From Protula sp. h YS-2021 (Eukaryota; Annelida; Polychaeta; Sabellida; Serpulidae): a stretch of DNA of 64,000 nucleotides. The notes beneath the pieces were generated by a model, which was not told where the DNA came from, ran no database searches, and saw only the letters and a program-made list of their open reading frames with translations. The stretch is from contig OX457031.1 of the NCBI GenBank assembly GCA_949752745.1, positions 3,246,614-3,310,613 on the forward strand, read 5' to 3'. The translations under genes were made by a program, and so were the position numbers. The stretch's first letter is position 1. Each line of letters opens with the position of its first letter. Positions 27,301 through 35,440 of this stretch are shown here, one piece after another.

Positions 27301-29064
27301 CGGAAAGATAAGACAAAATCTAATTATCATTTTTTACACGGCAGTGCATTGTCATTCGCTCCGTGTTACAATTTTAATTAATCGTTTTTCCAATTCCCAT
27401 GACTTATTATTATTATTATTATGTAATTTAAGTCGATTAAGCAATGTTCGTTTGTATGGAAAAGCTACTTGTTATCAACACAGAATAAGGCGTGCACCCT
27501 TCCCGCGTAGCTGTAATCAGAGGTCCCTCGAAGTTCAAGCAGTTTCTTCTCAAAACAAAAATTACATATTACTGTGAAATCAAGAACTTGCTACATGTTA
27601 GTAACATGTTTGTTTTTTTAATTAATATTTCAAGACATTATTTAGTTAAAGATAAGCATTTAGATATAACCGTTAGTACTTTTCACAAGCTACAAAATAC
27701 GGCAAAACATATTTGTGAGGTATTCCGTTGCTTATTGTTCATTTCTACTGCTGGCCATCATGAAATCAGCAGCCCCTTCCCCTACCCCCTCCCCCGTGCT
27801 CACTTCATTATGATGTCGCCCACTGACTGTACTATAAACGTGTACGAAACCGAAGACGCCTCTCCACCCTCCCCCCCCCCCCCCCCCAAAAAAAAAGAAA
27901 AAATTAAGTACCTCTTCGAAGAAGGCTTGGGTTTTGCGCAGTATGTGCTTCAGTTCAGTGAGCTCCAAGTAGTTCCTTTTCAGTGCTTCGCTGTTCGCAT
28001 TCACCTCCTTCATTTCGTTTTCCAGCTTTTCAAACGTCGCCTGTAAAAGGGATCCACAGAAACAGTGGCACTTCCATTATCTTCAAAGTACAATTATTAT
28101 CAACTTTTTGTGTGATGGTTGGAGCTTTACAGAGCACGCTATGAGTTATTCAATTACATTTTTCCCACTCTCATTCCGCAAGAGGTTGACTCTGCACAAA
28201 TTTCAAAGAAATCAAATTATGACAACGTTTACCTCCAAGTCGATCATTTCACGCGGAGCCGGAGCATCGGGACTTTCCCCGGTATCCAGCATGGGAATCT
28301 CGTCTTTACGTATTTCCTTCTCCAAAAACCCTGCAATTTCAAGTTTCCATGAGTCATGCATTCCGCCTATCAAAAAATGTAATAAACGAGCTTCTACAAA
28401 GATCCCACAAGTTCGAAATCTTTTTTTCTTCAACCTTCAATACTAACCGTTCTTTCAAGTTTATCTGATTTTTTTTTTTTCAAAAAAACAGGTAGTTACT
28501 TAAAATGTTTCGCGTACGGCCCTTCTCTTGTGTTAGCAATGAAATAAATGACGATAACGTGTCCACACAGGGAATCGGATATACAGCATCGATCTTCAGA
28601 ACACACTCACTTAATTTCCTTTCCATTTCATCACAACGCCTCACTTCATTTACAAACTTCCTCTGGAACGCATTGACATCCGGGTTCAGCTGCAAGCAAC
28701 AATAAATAAATACCTTAATTGGAATTCGAACTGTCTTAGAGATACAAATTTTGACAAAATTCCGATAAAACAATGGAAGGTAAACAGCAAATAGAACAGT
28801 CTCTTGATGAACTCGAGCATGCACGTTCAAATATCGCCTCCAAATATTTCTATTTCTCTGCTGTGACATTTTTGTTTCTCTCAGCTGTGACATTTTCGCG
28901 TTATTAACATATTGTACGTTCTGCAGAAAAAGCTATCCGCAACTTACATCTCTAAACTGTACGAGACCCAATTCGCCAAGTTCTGACACGCACGCATAGG
29001 CAGCTTCTGATTGGAGGAAAAGCTGACACAATGTCATCTCTTCACTGCGGTACAGCGACCCCAT
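5204..29064 (-). CDS. ATP6V0A: V-type proton ATPase 116 kDa subunit a (V0 sector), complete gene
   Basis: Subunit a is the stator and proton half-channel subunit of the V0 sector; with the c-ring it moves protons across endosomal, lysosomal or plasma membranes. Coding exons, high to low coordinate: 29064-28948, 28689-28611, 28330-28233, 28040-27912, 24203-24115, 21641-21515, 21105-21023, 20520-20349, 18723-18589, 18145-17995, 17333-17194, 16738-16590, 16342-16207, 15693-15575, 14010-13859, 13010-12814, then 12067-11951 or 9432-9307, then 7294-7177, 6460-6289, 5306-5204. All junctions are GT-AG and phases match. The product is 860 residues (863 with the other variant), normal for the family. 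Residues 1-390 form the cytosolic N-domain and the rest is membrane-spanning. The family's essential arginines are present in [11 protein letters not shown] (R760) and LRLHW (R824). No frameshift or stop interrupts it. The specific isoform cannot be assigned. Confidence 0.97.
5307..6288. other. Intron 19 with homopolymer runs
   Basis: Contains an interrupted T/G run (about 5391-5465), G-rich stretches (5715-5735, 6003-6040) and an A run near 5970. A GTACGCACTG(C/T)GTA motif recurs near 5695-5765. No coding sequence is visible. Confidence 0.5.
6289..6460 (-). CDS. ATP6V0A: V-ATPase subunit a, exon 19
   Basis: Encodes [19 protein letters not shown], a membrane helix and [14 protein letters not shown], ending two bases into the Trp codon at GTATTT. 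The frame reads on to a stop in the intron, but the true C-terminus is in the next exon. Confidence 0.96.
7177..7294 (-). CDS. ATP6V0A: V-ATPase subunit a, exon 18 (proton-path helix)
   Basis: Encodes [18 protein letters not shown] and [14 protein letters not shown]; the arginine of LRLW is the residue essential for proton transfer in the family. A second possible acceptor eleven bases downstream would break the frame. Confidence 0.97.
7295..8385. other. Intron segment without genes
   Basis: Lies between exon 18 and the dispersed repeat. It includes an ATT-rich stretch near 7370-7440 and a double G run at about 7671-7710. Nothing else is recognised. Confidence 0.5.
8386..9175 (+). repeat. 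Hairpin-ended dispersed repeat (copy 1)
   Basis: One end is AACAAGCATGTCCAAGGACA, which contains a short palindrome. The other is a hairpin at 9145-9172 (AACCCAG / CTGGGTT arms). Between them are ~160-bp units with a palindrome near GGCGAACCGC and GTAATAGCC(T/G)GGTRGG. An inverted copy lies at 62877-63640. It is a non-autonomous element in the V-ATPase intron between exons 18 and 17b, lacking any coding domain. Confidence 0.8.
9307..9432 (-). CDS. ATP6V0A: V-ATPase subunit a, alternative loop exon 17b (42 codons)
   Basis: Acceptor TTGCAG, donor GTGATG, phase 0 at both ends. Encodes [20 protein letters not shown] through SAQTAQEE, again acidic and ending in EE. Its EVTQHD stretch resembles the loop of vertebrate isoforms more than 17a does. 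It is interchangeable in phase with 17a. Confidence 0.87.
9535..9597. repeat. Pyrimidine-rich C tract
   Basis: CCCCTCC repeats followed by a C run of about 17, in the intron between exons 17b and 17a. Confidence 0.8.
10085..11140 (+). repeat. Degenerate ~125-bp tandem array, GTAATAGCCAG family
   Basis: Successive units near 10495, 10625, 10750 and 10925 each carry GATTTTACTGAA, TTTTCACCAAAATTTCCACC, a short palindrome, GTAATAGCCAG, CTGCTACC and AAAATTTCAAGACAG. Earlier, more diverged units precede them. The same sequence family occurs at 1-430 and 30560-31130. Confidence 0.8.
11180..11748 (+). repeat. Pearl-like/HINE-type element: core repeats, GGAC run, terminal hairpin
   Basis: About 2.3 copies of a ~180-bp core (GCAAGGTTTCAGGTTCCTAC, AAAGTCGG.CGGACAAAA, GCCACGTTG) are followed by (GGAC)n at about 11667-11700 and the end AACTATATCCCTCCGT plus ACGGGGGATAA, which can fold into a hairpin. 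Known pearl elements of bivalves have this order (core tandem, ACGG-type microsatellite, fixed flank); assignment here is from memory and architecture. Confidence 0.7.
11951..12067 (-). CDS. ATP6V0A: V-ATPase subunit a, alternative loop exon 17a (39 codons)
   Basis: Acceptor GTGTAG, donor GTATAT, phase 0 at both ends. Encodes [20 protein letters not shown] through ARSEEEE, an acidic cytosolic loop. It joins exon 16 to exon 18 in frame. Only this acceptor gives an open phase-0 frame; a later AG would shift it. It may alternate with the exon at 9307-9432 or be spliced together with it. Confidence 0.88.
12814..13010 (-). CDS. ATP6V0A: V-ATPase subunit a, exon 16 (residues 626-691)
   Basis: Encodes [19 protein letters not shown], then the helix [19 protein letters not shown] and the basic [10 protein letters not shown] just before the cytosolic loop. 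Ends phase 0 at GTCAGT. Confidence 0.97.
13085..13368 (+). repeat. Short element with GACC run and terminal hairpin
   Basis: Ends with (GACC)n at about 13286-13303, then a hairpin with TCCCCACAGG and CCTGTGGGGA arms (about 13335-13360). It has the same layout as the pearl-like elements but a different sequence. It lies in the intron between exons 16 and 15. Confidence 0.6.
13859..14010 (-). CDS. ATP6V0A: V-ATPase subunit a, exon 15 (residues 575-626)
   Basis: Encodes [20 protein letters not shown] and the next membrane helix, ending DAPSLLI plus one base of a His codon at GTGAGT. Confidence 0.97.
15575..15693 (-). CDS. ATP6V0A: V-ATPase subunit a, exon 14 (residues 536-575)
   Basis: Encodes [20 protein letters not shown] then [19 protein letters not shown], a membrane helix. 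It ends two bases into a Thr codon. Confidence 0.97.
16207..16342 (-). CDS. ATP6V0A: V-ATPase subunit a, exon 13 (residues 490-535)
   Basis: Encodes a variable lumenal loop ([18 protein letters not shown] and onward) ending in the conserved PYPYGIDP, phase 0. Confidence 0.96.
16590..16738 (-). CDS. ATP6V0A: V-ATPase subunit a, exon 12 (residues 441-490)
   Basis: Encodes [20 protein letters not shown], a membrane helix, and the conserved NIFGSSW. It ends two bases into a Phe codon. Confidence 0.97.
17194..17333 (-). CDS. ATP6V0A: V-ATPase subunit a, exon 11 (residues 394-440)
   Basis: Encodes the first membrane helices ([20 protein letters not shown], then [12 protein letters not shown]). 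The exon ends KKSDNE, phase 0. A degenerate copy of its first ~40 bases lies in the upstream intron. Confidence 0.97.
17334..17440 (-). repeat. Partial duplicate of exon 11 edge around a small hairpin insert
   Basis: The block GGGAAACTGATRATCGTAAA and the following ~20 bases at the exon 11 acceptor recur at about 17403-17440. Between the copies is ~55 bp including AATGTCCAGGGACATTGTAA, a hairpin also found at 24718-24737. On the minus strand the copy would encode PFTIISFPF then soon stop, and the acceptor AG has become CG, so it is unlikely to be spliced. Confidence 0.85.
17505..17532. repeat. C/G homopolymer run
   Basis: A C run of more than 20 bases in intron 10, with shorter C runs near 17690 and 17870-17902. 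Confidence 0.9.
17995..18145 (-). CDS. ATP6V0A: V-ATPase subunit a, exon 10 (residues 344-394)
   Basis: Encodes [18 protein letters not shown] through [11 protein letters not shown] plus one base of a split Ala codon. It abuts an intron containing a long (AT)n run. Confidence 0.97.
18238..18305. repeat. (AT)n microsatellite
   Basis: About 33 TA dinucleotides in intron 9, upstream of exon 10 on the minus strand. They produce spurious Tyr-Ile reading frames. Confidence 0.97.
18589..18723 (-). CDS. ATP6V0A: V-ATPase subunit a, exon 9 (residues 299-343)
   Basis: Encodes [18 protein letters not shown] through [12 protein letters not shown], phase 0 at both ends; very strongly conserved in the family. 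Confidence 0.97.
19060..19903 (+). repeat. Pearl-like/HINE-type element with ~170-bp core array
   Basis: GGAAAATTCTTGGTCACTGC recurs near 19206, 19376, 19459 and 19627 within ~170-bp core units that include GTCCGCCATTTTGTC and GGCCTGTAGGCG. The array ends in a GACGGAC run and AACTATATCCCTCCGTTCCA plus CGGGGGATAA. The terminal block is duplicated (19802-19900). It lies in intron 8 of the V-ATPase gene. Confidence 0.75.
20105..20312 (+). repeat. Short-period minisatellite (GGTAACGAGGGTGACA-like)
   Basis: Irregular repeats of GGTAAC and GAGGGTGACA with ~15-30-bp spacing, just downstream of exon 8. Confidence 0.85.
20349..20520 (-). CDS. ATP6V0A: V-ATPase subunit a, exon 8 (residues 241-298)
   Basis: Encodes [18 protein letters not shown] through [12 protein letters not shown]. 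The acceptor is CACAG. Degenerate copies of this exon's 5' edge lie just upstream in the intron (20521-20900). Confidence 0.97.
20500..20905 (-). repeat. ~95-125-bp tandem repeat that includes the exon 8 acceptor edge
   Basis: GGGGTACAGGCTGRCGYGGA, which is exon 8 coding sequence at its 5' edge, recurs at about 20595. Each unit continues with an ACTGGTCAGTCCG-type segment, a C-rich stretch and CCTCGCCAAACYMTCA. Two further diverged units run to about 20905. On the minus strand the first copy would encode FHVSLYP and stop. Confidence 0.85.
21023..21105 (-). CDS. ATP6V0A: V-ATPase subunit a, exon 7 (residues 214-241)
   Basis: Encodes [20 protein letters not shown] through KKICE plus two bases of a Gly codon completed in exon 8. 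Confidence 0.97.
21515..21641 (-). CDS. ATP6V0A: V-ATPase subunit a, exon 6 (residues 171-213)
   Basis: Encodes [20 protein letters not shown] through [13 protein letters not shown]; strongly conserved. TTGCAG acceptor, GTAAGT donor, ends phase 0. Confidence 0.97.
21780..24114. other. Intron 5 without genes
   Basis: The 2.5-kb intron between exons 6 and 5 holds G runs near 21840 and 22490 and C-rich stretches near 23920 and 24085. Nothing coding or otherwise recognisable was found. Confidence 0.5.
24115..24203 (-). CDS. ATP6V0A: V-ATPase subunit a, exon 5 (residues 142-171)
   Basis: Encodes [18 protein letters not shown] through QALRL, a variable linker in the family. It ends with two bases of a split Gly codon at GTAAGC. 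It was found by phase and context rather than strong conservation. Confidence 0.93.
24204..27911. other. Intron 4 with short hairpin repeats
   Basis: The largest intron (3.7 kb). It contains the AATGTCCAGGGACATTGTAA hairpin at 24718-24737, an AGACCAG...CTGGTCT hairpin at about 25394-25420 that resembles the ends of the repeat at 9145-9172, a C run at about 26499-26511 and a C/A run at 27870-27895. No exon is apparent. Confidence 0.5.
27912..28040 (-). CDS. ATP6V0A: V-ATPase subunit a, exon 4 (residues 99-141)
   Basis: Encodes [14 protein letters not shown] through [17 protein letters not shown], the coiled-coil part of the N-domain. Phase 0 at both ends. Confidence 0.96.
28233..28330 (-). 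CDS. ATP6V0A: V-ATPase subunit a, exon 3 (residues 66-98)
   Basis: Begins by completing the split Arg codon, then [19 protein letters not shown], and ends PREMIDLE at GTAAAC, phase 0. Confidence 0.96.
28611..28689 (-). CDS. ATP6V0A: V-ATPase subunit a, exon 2 (residues 40-66)
   Basis: Encodes [19 protein letters not shown] and onward, a highly conserved stretch of the N-domain. The acceptor is TTGCAG and the donor GTGAGT; the exon ends in a split arginine codon. Confidence 0.96.
28948..29064 (-). CDS. ATP6V0A: V-ATPase subunit a, exon 1 (residues 1-39)
   Basis: The ATG (29062-29064) opens [16 protein letters not shown], the hallmark N-terminus of the family, so the start is secure. It ends LVQFRD at a GTAAGT donor, phase 0. 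A TTTTCCAG about 60-70 bases upstream may be the acceptor of this exon, implying an earlier 5'-UTR exon. Confidence 0.96.
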
Positions 29065-30100
29065 GGCTAATAATATTAACTGGAGGTTTTACGCTTCAAA
29101 ACTGTATCGTCGATTACTTTTTCAGCCTGGAAAACATATCAACAAAATTTAAATGCAACTAGAGCAGGCAGTGCACACAAAGCACGAGAGTACAGGCTTA
29201 TATTACACACTTTTAATTTACTTAGTTTGTTTTTGTACACACAAACAAATGTTTCCGCGACTAAACCCAGTAATCCCCAAAAGGCATTTTCCTTTTTTCT
29301 TATTACTGAAATAAAAGAATCATACTGTATTGTGAAAAATTAAAAAATCAAGAAACCAGATAGTGGTTACTAAAACAGATTTCACTGTGTGTCGTTTTTA
29401 TCCGCATCTGAAAGGTGGTCACTAAAACGGATTTTACTGTGCGTCCTGTTTTATTCGGATCTGAGAGTATGCCACTGCAGCAGTTTTACTGTACGTTACA
29501 TTTTTTTCTGCATCTGGAAGTTGGTCAAGACAGGCAGGTTTAAGTCTTTTTATCCGAATCTCGAAGGGTTTTTTTCTGCTCACCGTTATTCCCTGCCCTC
29601 AGTCTAATGTAGGTACGACTGTAAAAGGAGCCCTAACCCTTTCACCCAAATTTATGTCAACGGTCTGTCCCTCAGGTGTAGCTATAGCCATGATATATTA
29701 CCTTGTCTTCGTACATTTCCACTGTCGAAAAAGCACCAGAAAGGCATTCTTCTTAATTGTGCAACAGATGATTCGCCTGGGTGGGAGAGGGGGGATAACG
29801 ACTTCACAATGCACCACAACTGACACTGGTCCCTAACTGAGTGACTCGTTACGTAATAGCTGTGAGTAACGCACAAAAAGGTCAATGACAGGCAATGAAA
29901 TAGCCAAGGATCGATACTGATGTACTGTTTTCATGCACTCTAAAGAATGCAGGAACACTCGAGATCCTTCTTGAAAACGCTGAAACAGCCAATGTAGTTA
30001 ACAACAGTCGAGAAAAGCGGGGAAGACGTGGAGGATGGTGACATATACCTTTGTTAATGTTCTATACGAGTTTAACGTTTAAAATAAACCGTACGACTTA
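29065..30100. other. Region upstream of the V-ATPase gene
   Basis: Expected to contain the minus-strand 5' UTR and promoter, but no TATA box or CpG-rich stretch stands out. A GGTSACTAAAACRGATTT motif recurs near 29355-29440. No gene is visible. Confidence 0.4.
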
Positions 30101-30119
30101 ACACGAAATAACTATACCA

Positions 30120-31135
30120 AATTCCAGGTCTGACTGATCTGACTCTCCGCTATCAAGATACTTTGCTTAACAACGGATAAATTTTTCCTAATTTTACTAC
30201 ACGCATCAAAAGCTGAAAGAGCCGTCTGACTTATCCAAGGAATACACATCTTGCTCAAATTATATGCATATTTTACGTAATGACGTTTTCGTTCGTTGTA
30301 CTCGACACATAATTTGACAAAATCTTTCGAAGCTACCAAGCAATAGTCCCATTAAGTTTTAACTTCCTTCAATGTTCATCGGCTGAGATATCTTACATAC
30401 AAGATTTTTACGTAATTGCGTAATAAGTTTTCTCCCATTTCGTTACGTACATCAAGAGTTGACAGAGCCGTCCGACTAATCAAAGGAACATCCATATCAA
30501 ATTTGAAGTCGGCATGACTTTTCGACGATTTTTGGTCAATCACCACAAAAAAGTAACCTTTCATGTAAAATTTCGAGACATTAAGACTATTTTCCTGGAG
30601 TTCCGTAAGATTTTAATGACCAACTTTTCGTCATTTTTTATCAGTTCCAAAGACATTTACAACAGGAAGGTATGAAGCCTGCTACCTTTCCTTAAAACTT
30701 AAAGACCGTCAGACTATTTTTTTGAAATTCAATATTTTACTAAAAGGTTTTTGGTTTTTCTGCAAAATTCCACCAATTTTTGGCCAATCACAAAAAAAGG
30801 TCATAACAGCTAGAGAGTAATAGCATAAAAAAGTAATAGCCAGGTGCTCATTTATGCACCCTACCTACCACCAAAATGTTTTGGTGAACATTTCCATCAA
30901 AACCCTAGGAGAAGATACGTTTTAAAGAAATTTGATTATTTTTGGCCAATATTTCCGCCATTTTTTGGCGAATCGCCAACAGAGTAATAGCCAGGAAGGT
31001 ACTTACGCCCGCTACCATCAAGCAAAATCTCAAGACATTCAGGCTAGAAACCTAAGAGACACGATTTTTCAACCTAAAAGCGTACATACGCACATACTTT
31101 TCACGACTGCTATAGTCCCTGTTTCTGTAAGAAGC
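30120..31135 (+). repeat. Degenerate tandem array, GTAATAGCCAG family (second locus)
   Basis: Starts with two diverged ~240-bp copies (about 30130-30300 and 30370-30520, sharing GACAGAGCCGTC.GACT and ATC.AAGGAAYA). It continues with units like those at 10085-11140, ending in TTTTGGCGAATCGCCAACAG, GTAATAGCCAGG and a GCGTACATACGCACATAC segment also seen near 11770. Confidence 0.7.
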
Positions 31136-31904
31136 TGGTGCTAAAAATGTACCACATTTTTTCTCCAAAATATATGTGTGCCCATTTGAAAATCACATTA
31201 GGCAGAAAGGTGGGCTTACAGTAGTCACGCTATTCATTCCGCAAAAATTAAGGACGTCCCCTGGGCCCCAAGATTTTACGCATAGATCATTGACACCCGA
31301 TCATCGATCCGACCATACACTATATATTGGTCCAGAGGTCTGACTTTGATCAACCCCTCTCCCCCCCCCCCCCCAGCGGTAAGTTGTGCCCCAAATGTAA
31401 GGGCACCGTTAGCGTACCTACAGTATACACCTTCCTGCCAAACATCAGTTTTCAAATTCGTCAAATAAATATATGGGACAGAAAAATATTTTACATTTCC
31501 CTTTTTCTGAAGGGACACACAAAATGACCGACGTCGGCCTTGGAGGAGGAAGGGGGGGGGGGGGGTAACACGCTCGCAAATCCGTCAGACAAATACTACC
31601 CTCGATCACTGATCCGACTATATGCAATATATACGCACAGGGCTTGGGGTTACCATATTAATTTTATTTCTTCAAACAGTATTATGACCACTGCTAATGT
31701 TACGGTAAAATCCTTGTTTTGAGATACCCTTATTTTCTAATAACTTCAGTCTCGTAGTGGGCATCCCTCCTCGTAAAGGGAACCTTTTTGTTTACCTTTA
31801 ATATCCAGATTTATTGAGGGAAATATTAAGCAAAAACGGTAAATTAGTGTTACGTTACGGTTAACTACAAGAAACGGCTCATTTCTGTAAACGGGGTCGT
31901 ACTT

Positions 31905-32205
31905 TGATTTATGCCGAAAAGCTTTTGCGTGTCGATCCAATTCGATCAAGATAAAGGCACAAAATTACAGAAAAACACCGGCAAAAATCAACAACATTCC
32001 ATTCCTCAGAAACATATTCCCAAGCCGCCTATAAAAGGGACCGAAAAAATATGTCGAGTAGTTTTGAAAACATCACAAGATGGCTTATTATTTCGAAAGC
32101 AATTTAGAATTAGAAAAAAGGAAAATTCTTCATTATTTAACCCAAAAATTTTAGTTGAACCGACACCTCAATTGGAAAGATCCGACAGTAATAACTGGCT
32201 TATTA
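31905..32205 (+). repeat. Diverged repeat, copy 1 of a pair flanking the satellite
   Basis: Shares GCCGAAAAGYTTTTGCGT, AAAATCAACAAMATTCCATT and AAAGATCCGA with 34905-35230 in the same orientation. The open frame across it is not recognisable as a protein. Confidence 0.6.
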
Positions 32206-32539
32206 GCTCCAAGGAGTGACTCACTACTATTAGGACGAATCGCCAAAACACATTACCGCCACCTTAAAAATCAGCCAAATCATACAAATCTGATAAACAA
32301 GAATGTCCAGGCATATTGTGACCAGTCGAGAGCTAGTGTAATTGTATCCACACACGTTTACTGTTTACATTTATTGTCGGATATAAACAACTATTTCAAG
32401 GAGCAGAAACGAACAGTGTATGGTGATATAACAAAAAACACATGTGATTACGTTTTCGTTTGCCTTTTGAAAAGAAAAAAAAACGCCGCGCCTAAAACAT
32501 TATTACTCAAGTTTTAATATTTTGGTATGCATTATTCTG

Positions 32540-32765
32540 CGGGGTTTGCATTTCGGACCAGTGCGCATGTTTGTTAAACTTACCGTTATGCTCTGTTCGC
32601 ATTTCGGACCAGTGCGCATGGTCCGAAATTTAGCTTGCGTTGATGTGCGGTTCGCAAAGCGAACCAGTGCGCATTTTTATTTAATATGCATTACTGTCAT
32701 GTTTACTTAACTTGCGTTGATGCGCGACTCGCATTTCAAACCAGTGCGCATGTTTATTGAACTTC
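32540..32765. repeat. Four direct repeats of GCATTTCGGACCAGTGCGCA
   Basis: Near-identical ~24-bp repeats occur at about 32547, 32600, 32656 and 32730 with 50-75-bp spacing. The second is followed by an inverted half (GGTCCGAAAT). They directly precede the satellite array. Confidence 0.85.
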
Positions 32766-34475
32766 CAAGTTTTGGCGGATCGCCAAAAAAAAGTTCTTTT
32801 TCAAGAGGGGCCTACCTAGAGAAGAATCGTACAATATTGGAAAGAAATTCAATCAAAATTCTGGGAGAAGTAGCATTTTCAAAATTAAGCGCCAATAAAT
32901 TAAAAATGCCCCCCATTTGGCCACATTTTGGGGGATCGCAAAAGAACAGTAACATTTCACGAGAGCCCTATCTAAGAATATTCCTGCGAAAGTTAAAGAA
33001 AATCTGATCAAAATTGTGGGAGAACTGGCAACTAAACAATTATAAATGCCCCCATTTCGCCAATTTTTTCGGTGGATCGCCAAAAAGAATAATTTTTCAA
33101 GAGACGCGCCTACCTAGAGAACAACTGTACAAAATTGGAAAGGATTCCGCTCAAAATTGTGGGAGAAGAAGCATTTTGAAAATTAGACATAAAAATTTAA
33201 AAATGTCCCCCATTTGGATAATCTTTCGCGGATCGCCAAAAAAGTATATTTTCGAGAAAGGACAATGTTAAGAAGATTAGTACAAAATTTGAAGAAAATC
33301 TAAACAAAATTGTGTAAAAAAGAAGCATTTTGAAAATTGGCAATAATGAAATTGCAAATGAACCCAATTAGTCAAAAAAAAAAAAAAAAAATAGCAATTT
33401 TTCAAGAGAGGCCAAGCTAGAGTACAACTGTACAAAATTGGAAAGGAATTCCATCAAAGTTGTGGGAGAAGAAGCATTTTGAAAACTAGATACTCGAGAA
33501 GCATGAATCCGTCGGGGTTTGGGCAAAATTTGAAAGTAATTTTTTAACAAATTACCATTTTGTTAATTTCTGTCGTTATACCAAAATTCCAGGTCACTGC
33601 ACTGCACAACAATTGGAAGCACCCTGAGGAAAATTTGAAACGAATCCATCCACGAATAAATGCTCTAGGCCTGTGAGCCTAAAGGTGCACATACAGAGGG
33701 ACGGACGGAGTGAAAACTATATCCGTCCCCCGGCGGATAATTGGACAACTAAAAATTAAAAAATGCCGCCATTTGGCCAATTCTTGGTGGATCGCCAAAA
33801 AAAGAAATACGGCTAGAGAGGCCTATCTAAAGAACATTTGTACAAAATTAAAAGAAAATCTGATCAAAATTGTGTGAAAAGAAGCATTTTGAAAATTAGA
33901 CACCATAAAATTTTAAAATGCCCCCCCCCCTATTTGCCCAATTTTTAGCGGATCGATAAAAAAATTCAAAGCAGGACTATGTTAAGAACATTCGTACAAA
34001 ATTTCAAAAAAAAATTGTCAAAATTGTTGGAGAAGAAGCATTTTGAAAATTGGCAACAAAAAATGTTAAATGCCCCCATTTAGCCAATTTTTGGCGAACC
34101 GCCAAAAAGAAAAGTAATTTTTCAAGAGAGGCCAACCTAGAGAACAATTGTACAAAATTGGAAAGGAATTCAAAATTTGGAAGGAATCTGATCAAAATTG
34201 TGGGATGAGAGACATTTTGAAAATAAGATACAAAAAAATTAAAAAATGCCCACCCCCCCCCCCCCCCAATTTGATCAATTTTTGGCGGATTGCCAAGATG
34301 AGTAATTTTTCAAAAGAGGCCTACCTAGAGAATATTCGCACAAAATCTGAAGAAAATTTTGTCAAAATTGTTGGAGATGAAGCATTTTGAAAATTAGCAA
34401 CAACAAAAAATTTTAAATGCCCCCATTTAGCAATTACGCGGATCGCCATTTTTTTTTTTTTTTTAAGAGAGGCCT
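32766..34475 (+). repeat. Satellite-like array of ~150-bp palindrome-centred monomers
   Basis: Monomers carry TTTGGCGGATCGCCAAAA, then TTTTTCAAGAGAGGCCTACC, ACAAAATTGGAAAGGAATTC and GTGGGAGAAGAAGCATTTTG. Palindromes occur near 32775, 32930, 33070, 33228, 33788, 33948, 34100, 34285 and 34438. The array is interrupted at about 33500-33747 by a pearl-like element. One more monomer lies alone at 42425-42600. Confidence 0.9.
33500..33747 (+). repeat. Pearl-like element inserted in the satellite array
   Basis: Related to the core at 19060-19903 (TTCCAGGTCACTGCACTGC, GAAACGAATCCATC, GGCCTGTGAGCC) and ends GGGACGGACGGAG, AACTATATCCGTCC and GGCGGATAAT. One core unit only. Confidence 0.7.
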
Positions 34476-34629
34476 ACCTAGAGAAAATGAAAGACATGAT
34501 TGAGAGATTTCACCTTAATATCAAATTTCTCTGCATCAAAGAGTAGTCGTGTTTTTAACAACCTGTTAAAAAAATATTACGTTTTTACAAGTAGTTTTAA
34601 TTTCTTTTATGCTCTGAGCTGTTTTTGTA

Positions 34630-35440
34630 ATATTTGTTCTATCATTTCTTTCATTTTTATCCGATTCCCTTGCAGTCGACATTCAAAACAAGCCAATTCG
34701 TACTTTCGAGATTTTCTGATGCAGGTGTCGTTTCGACTGTTAAGTTTTTGAGATATATTATAAAGAAAGGATCGGGGAAAAACACCAAAACTCTAATTGT
34801 CATTCAACATGCACACTTCCAAATTTAAAAAGGCTTCATATGATCTTTTAAAATCTATTCAGCCCCTTTAATAGCCAACATCTTAATAAGCCAATTCCCA
34901 TTTTAACTTTTTGCCGAAAAGTTTTTGCGTTTCGGCTGAATTTAGGTGGGATACGGATATAAACAAATGATAGGAAAAAACAACAAAAATCAACAAAATT
35001 CCATTTTACCAGAAACATATTTACACGTTGGTTATTAAAGGGACTGAATAATATGCAGAATACTTTTTAAAAGACCACCTGATGGCTTTATAAATTTGAA
35101 AGTGTGCATGTTGAAAGAAAATTAGAATTTTGATATTTTTCCCTATCATTTCTTTATAATTTACCCCCCAACATTTTCAGTCGAACAATACCTCCACCGG
35201 AAAGATCCGAAAGTGCGAAGTGGCTTATACGAGTCTGGCAAAATCGAATTTTGTCGATTTCTGCCAGTTTTTTTTTATCATTTCTTTACAACCTATTTCC
35301 AACCGAATTCAGTCAAAACGTGCACATTTTTCGGCAAAAGTCCAAATGCGAATCTGCTTATTCTTGCGCATTTATTCGAAACACCGATGGTGTCATTTGG
35401 CTTCTGATTCAGTCTTTTCACTCGAGTGTCATTTTCGGGG
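34630..35440 (+). repeat. Degenerate ~150-500-bp repeats, copy 2 of the flanking pair
   Basis: TATCATTTCTTT recurs near 34636, 35147 and 35276, each followed by a diverged ATTCAGTCRAA-like segment. 34905-35230 matches 31905-32205. No gene is recognised. Confidence 0.5.

Noticed and set aside
27492..28046. 184-codon plus-strand frame
   Set aside because: Antisense to V-ATPase exon 4 and intron sequence; no recognisable domain.
32766..34475. Possible CRISPR array
   Set aside because: Whole monomers are related, with no unique spacers or short exact repeats, in an animal genome.
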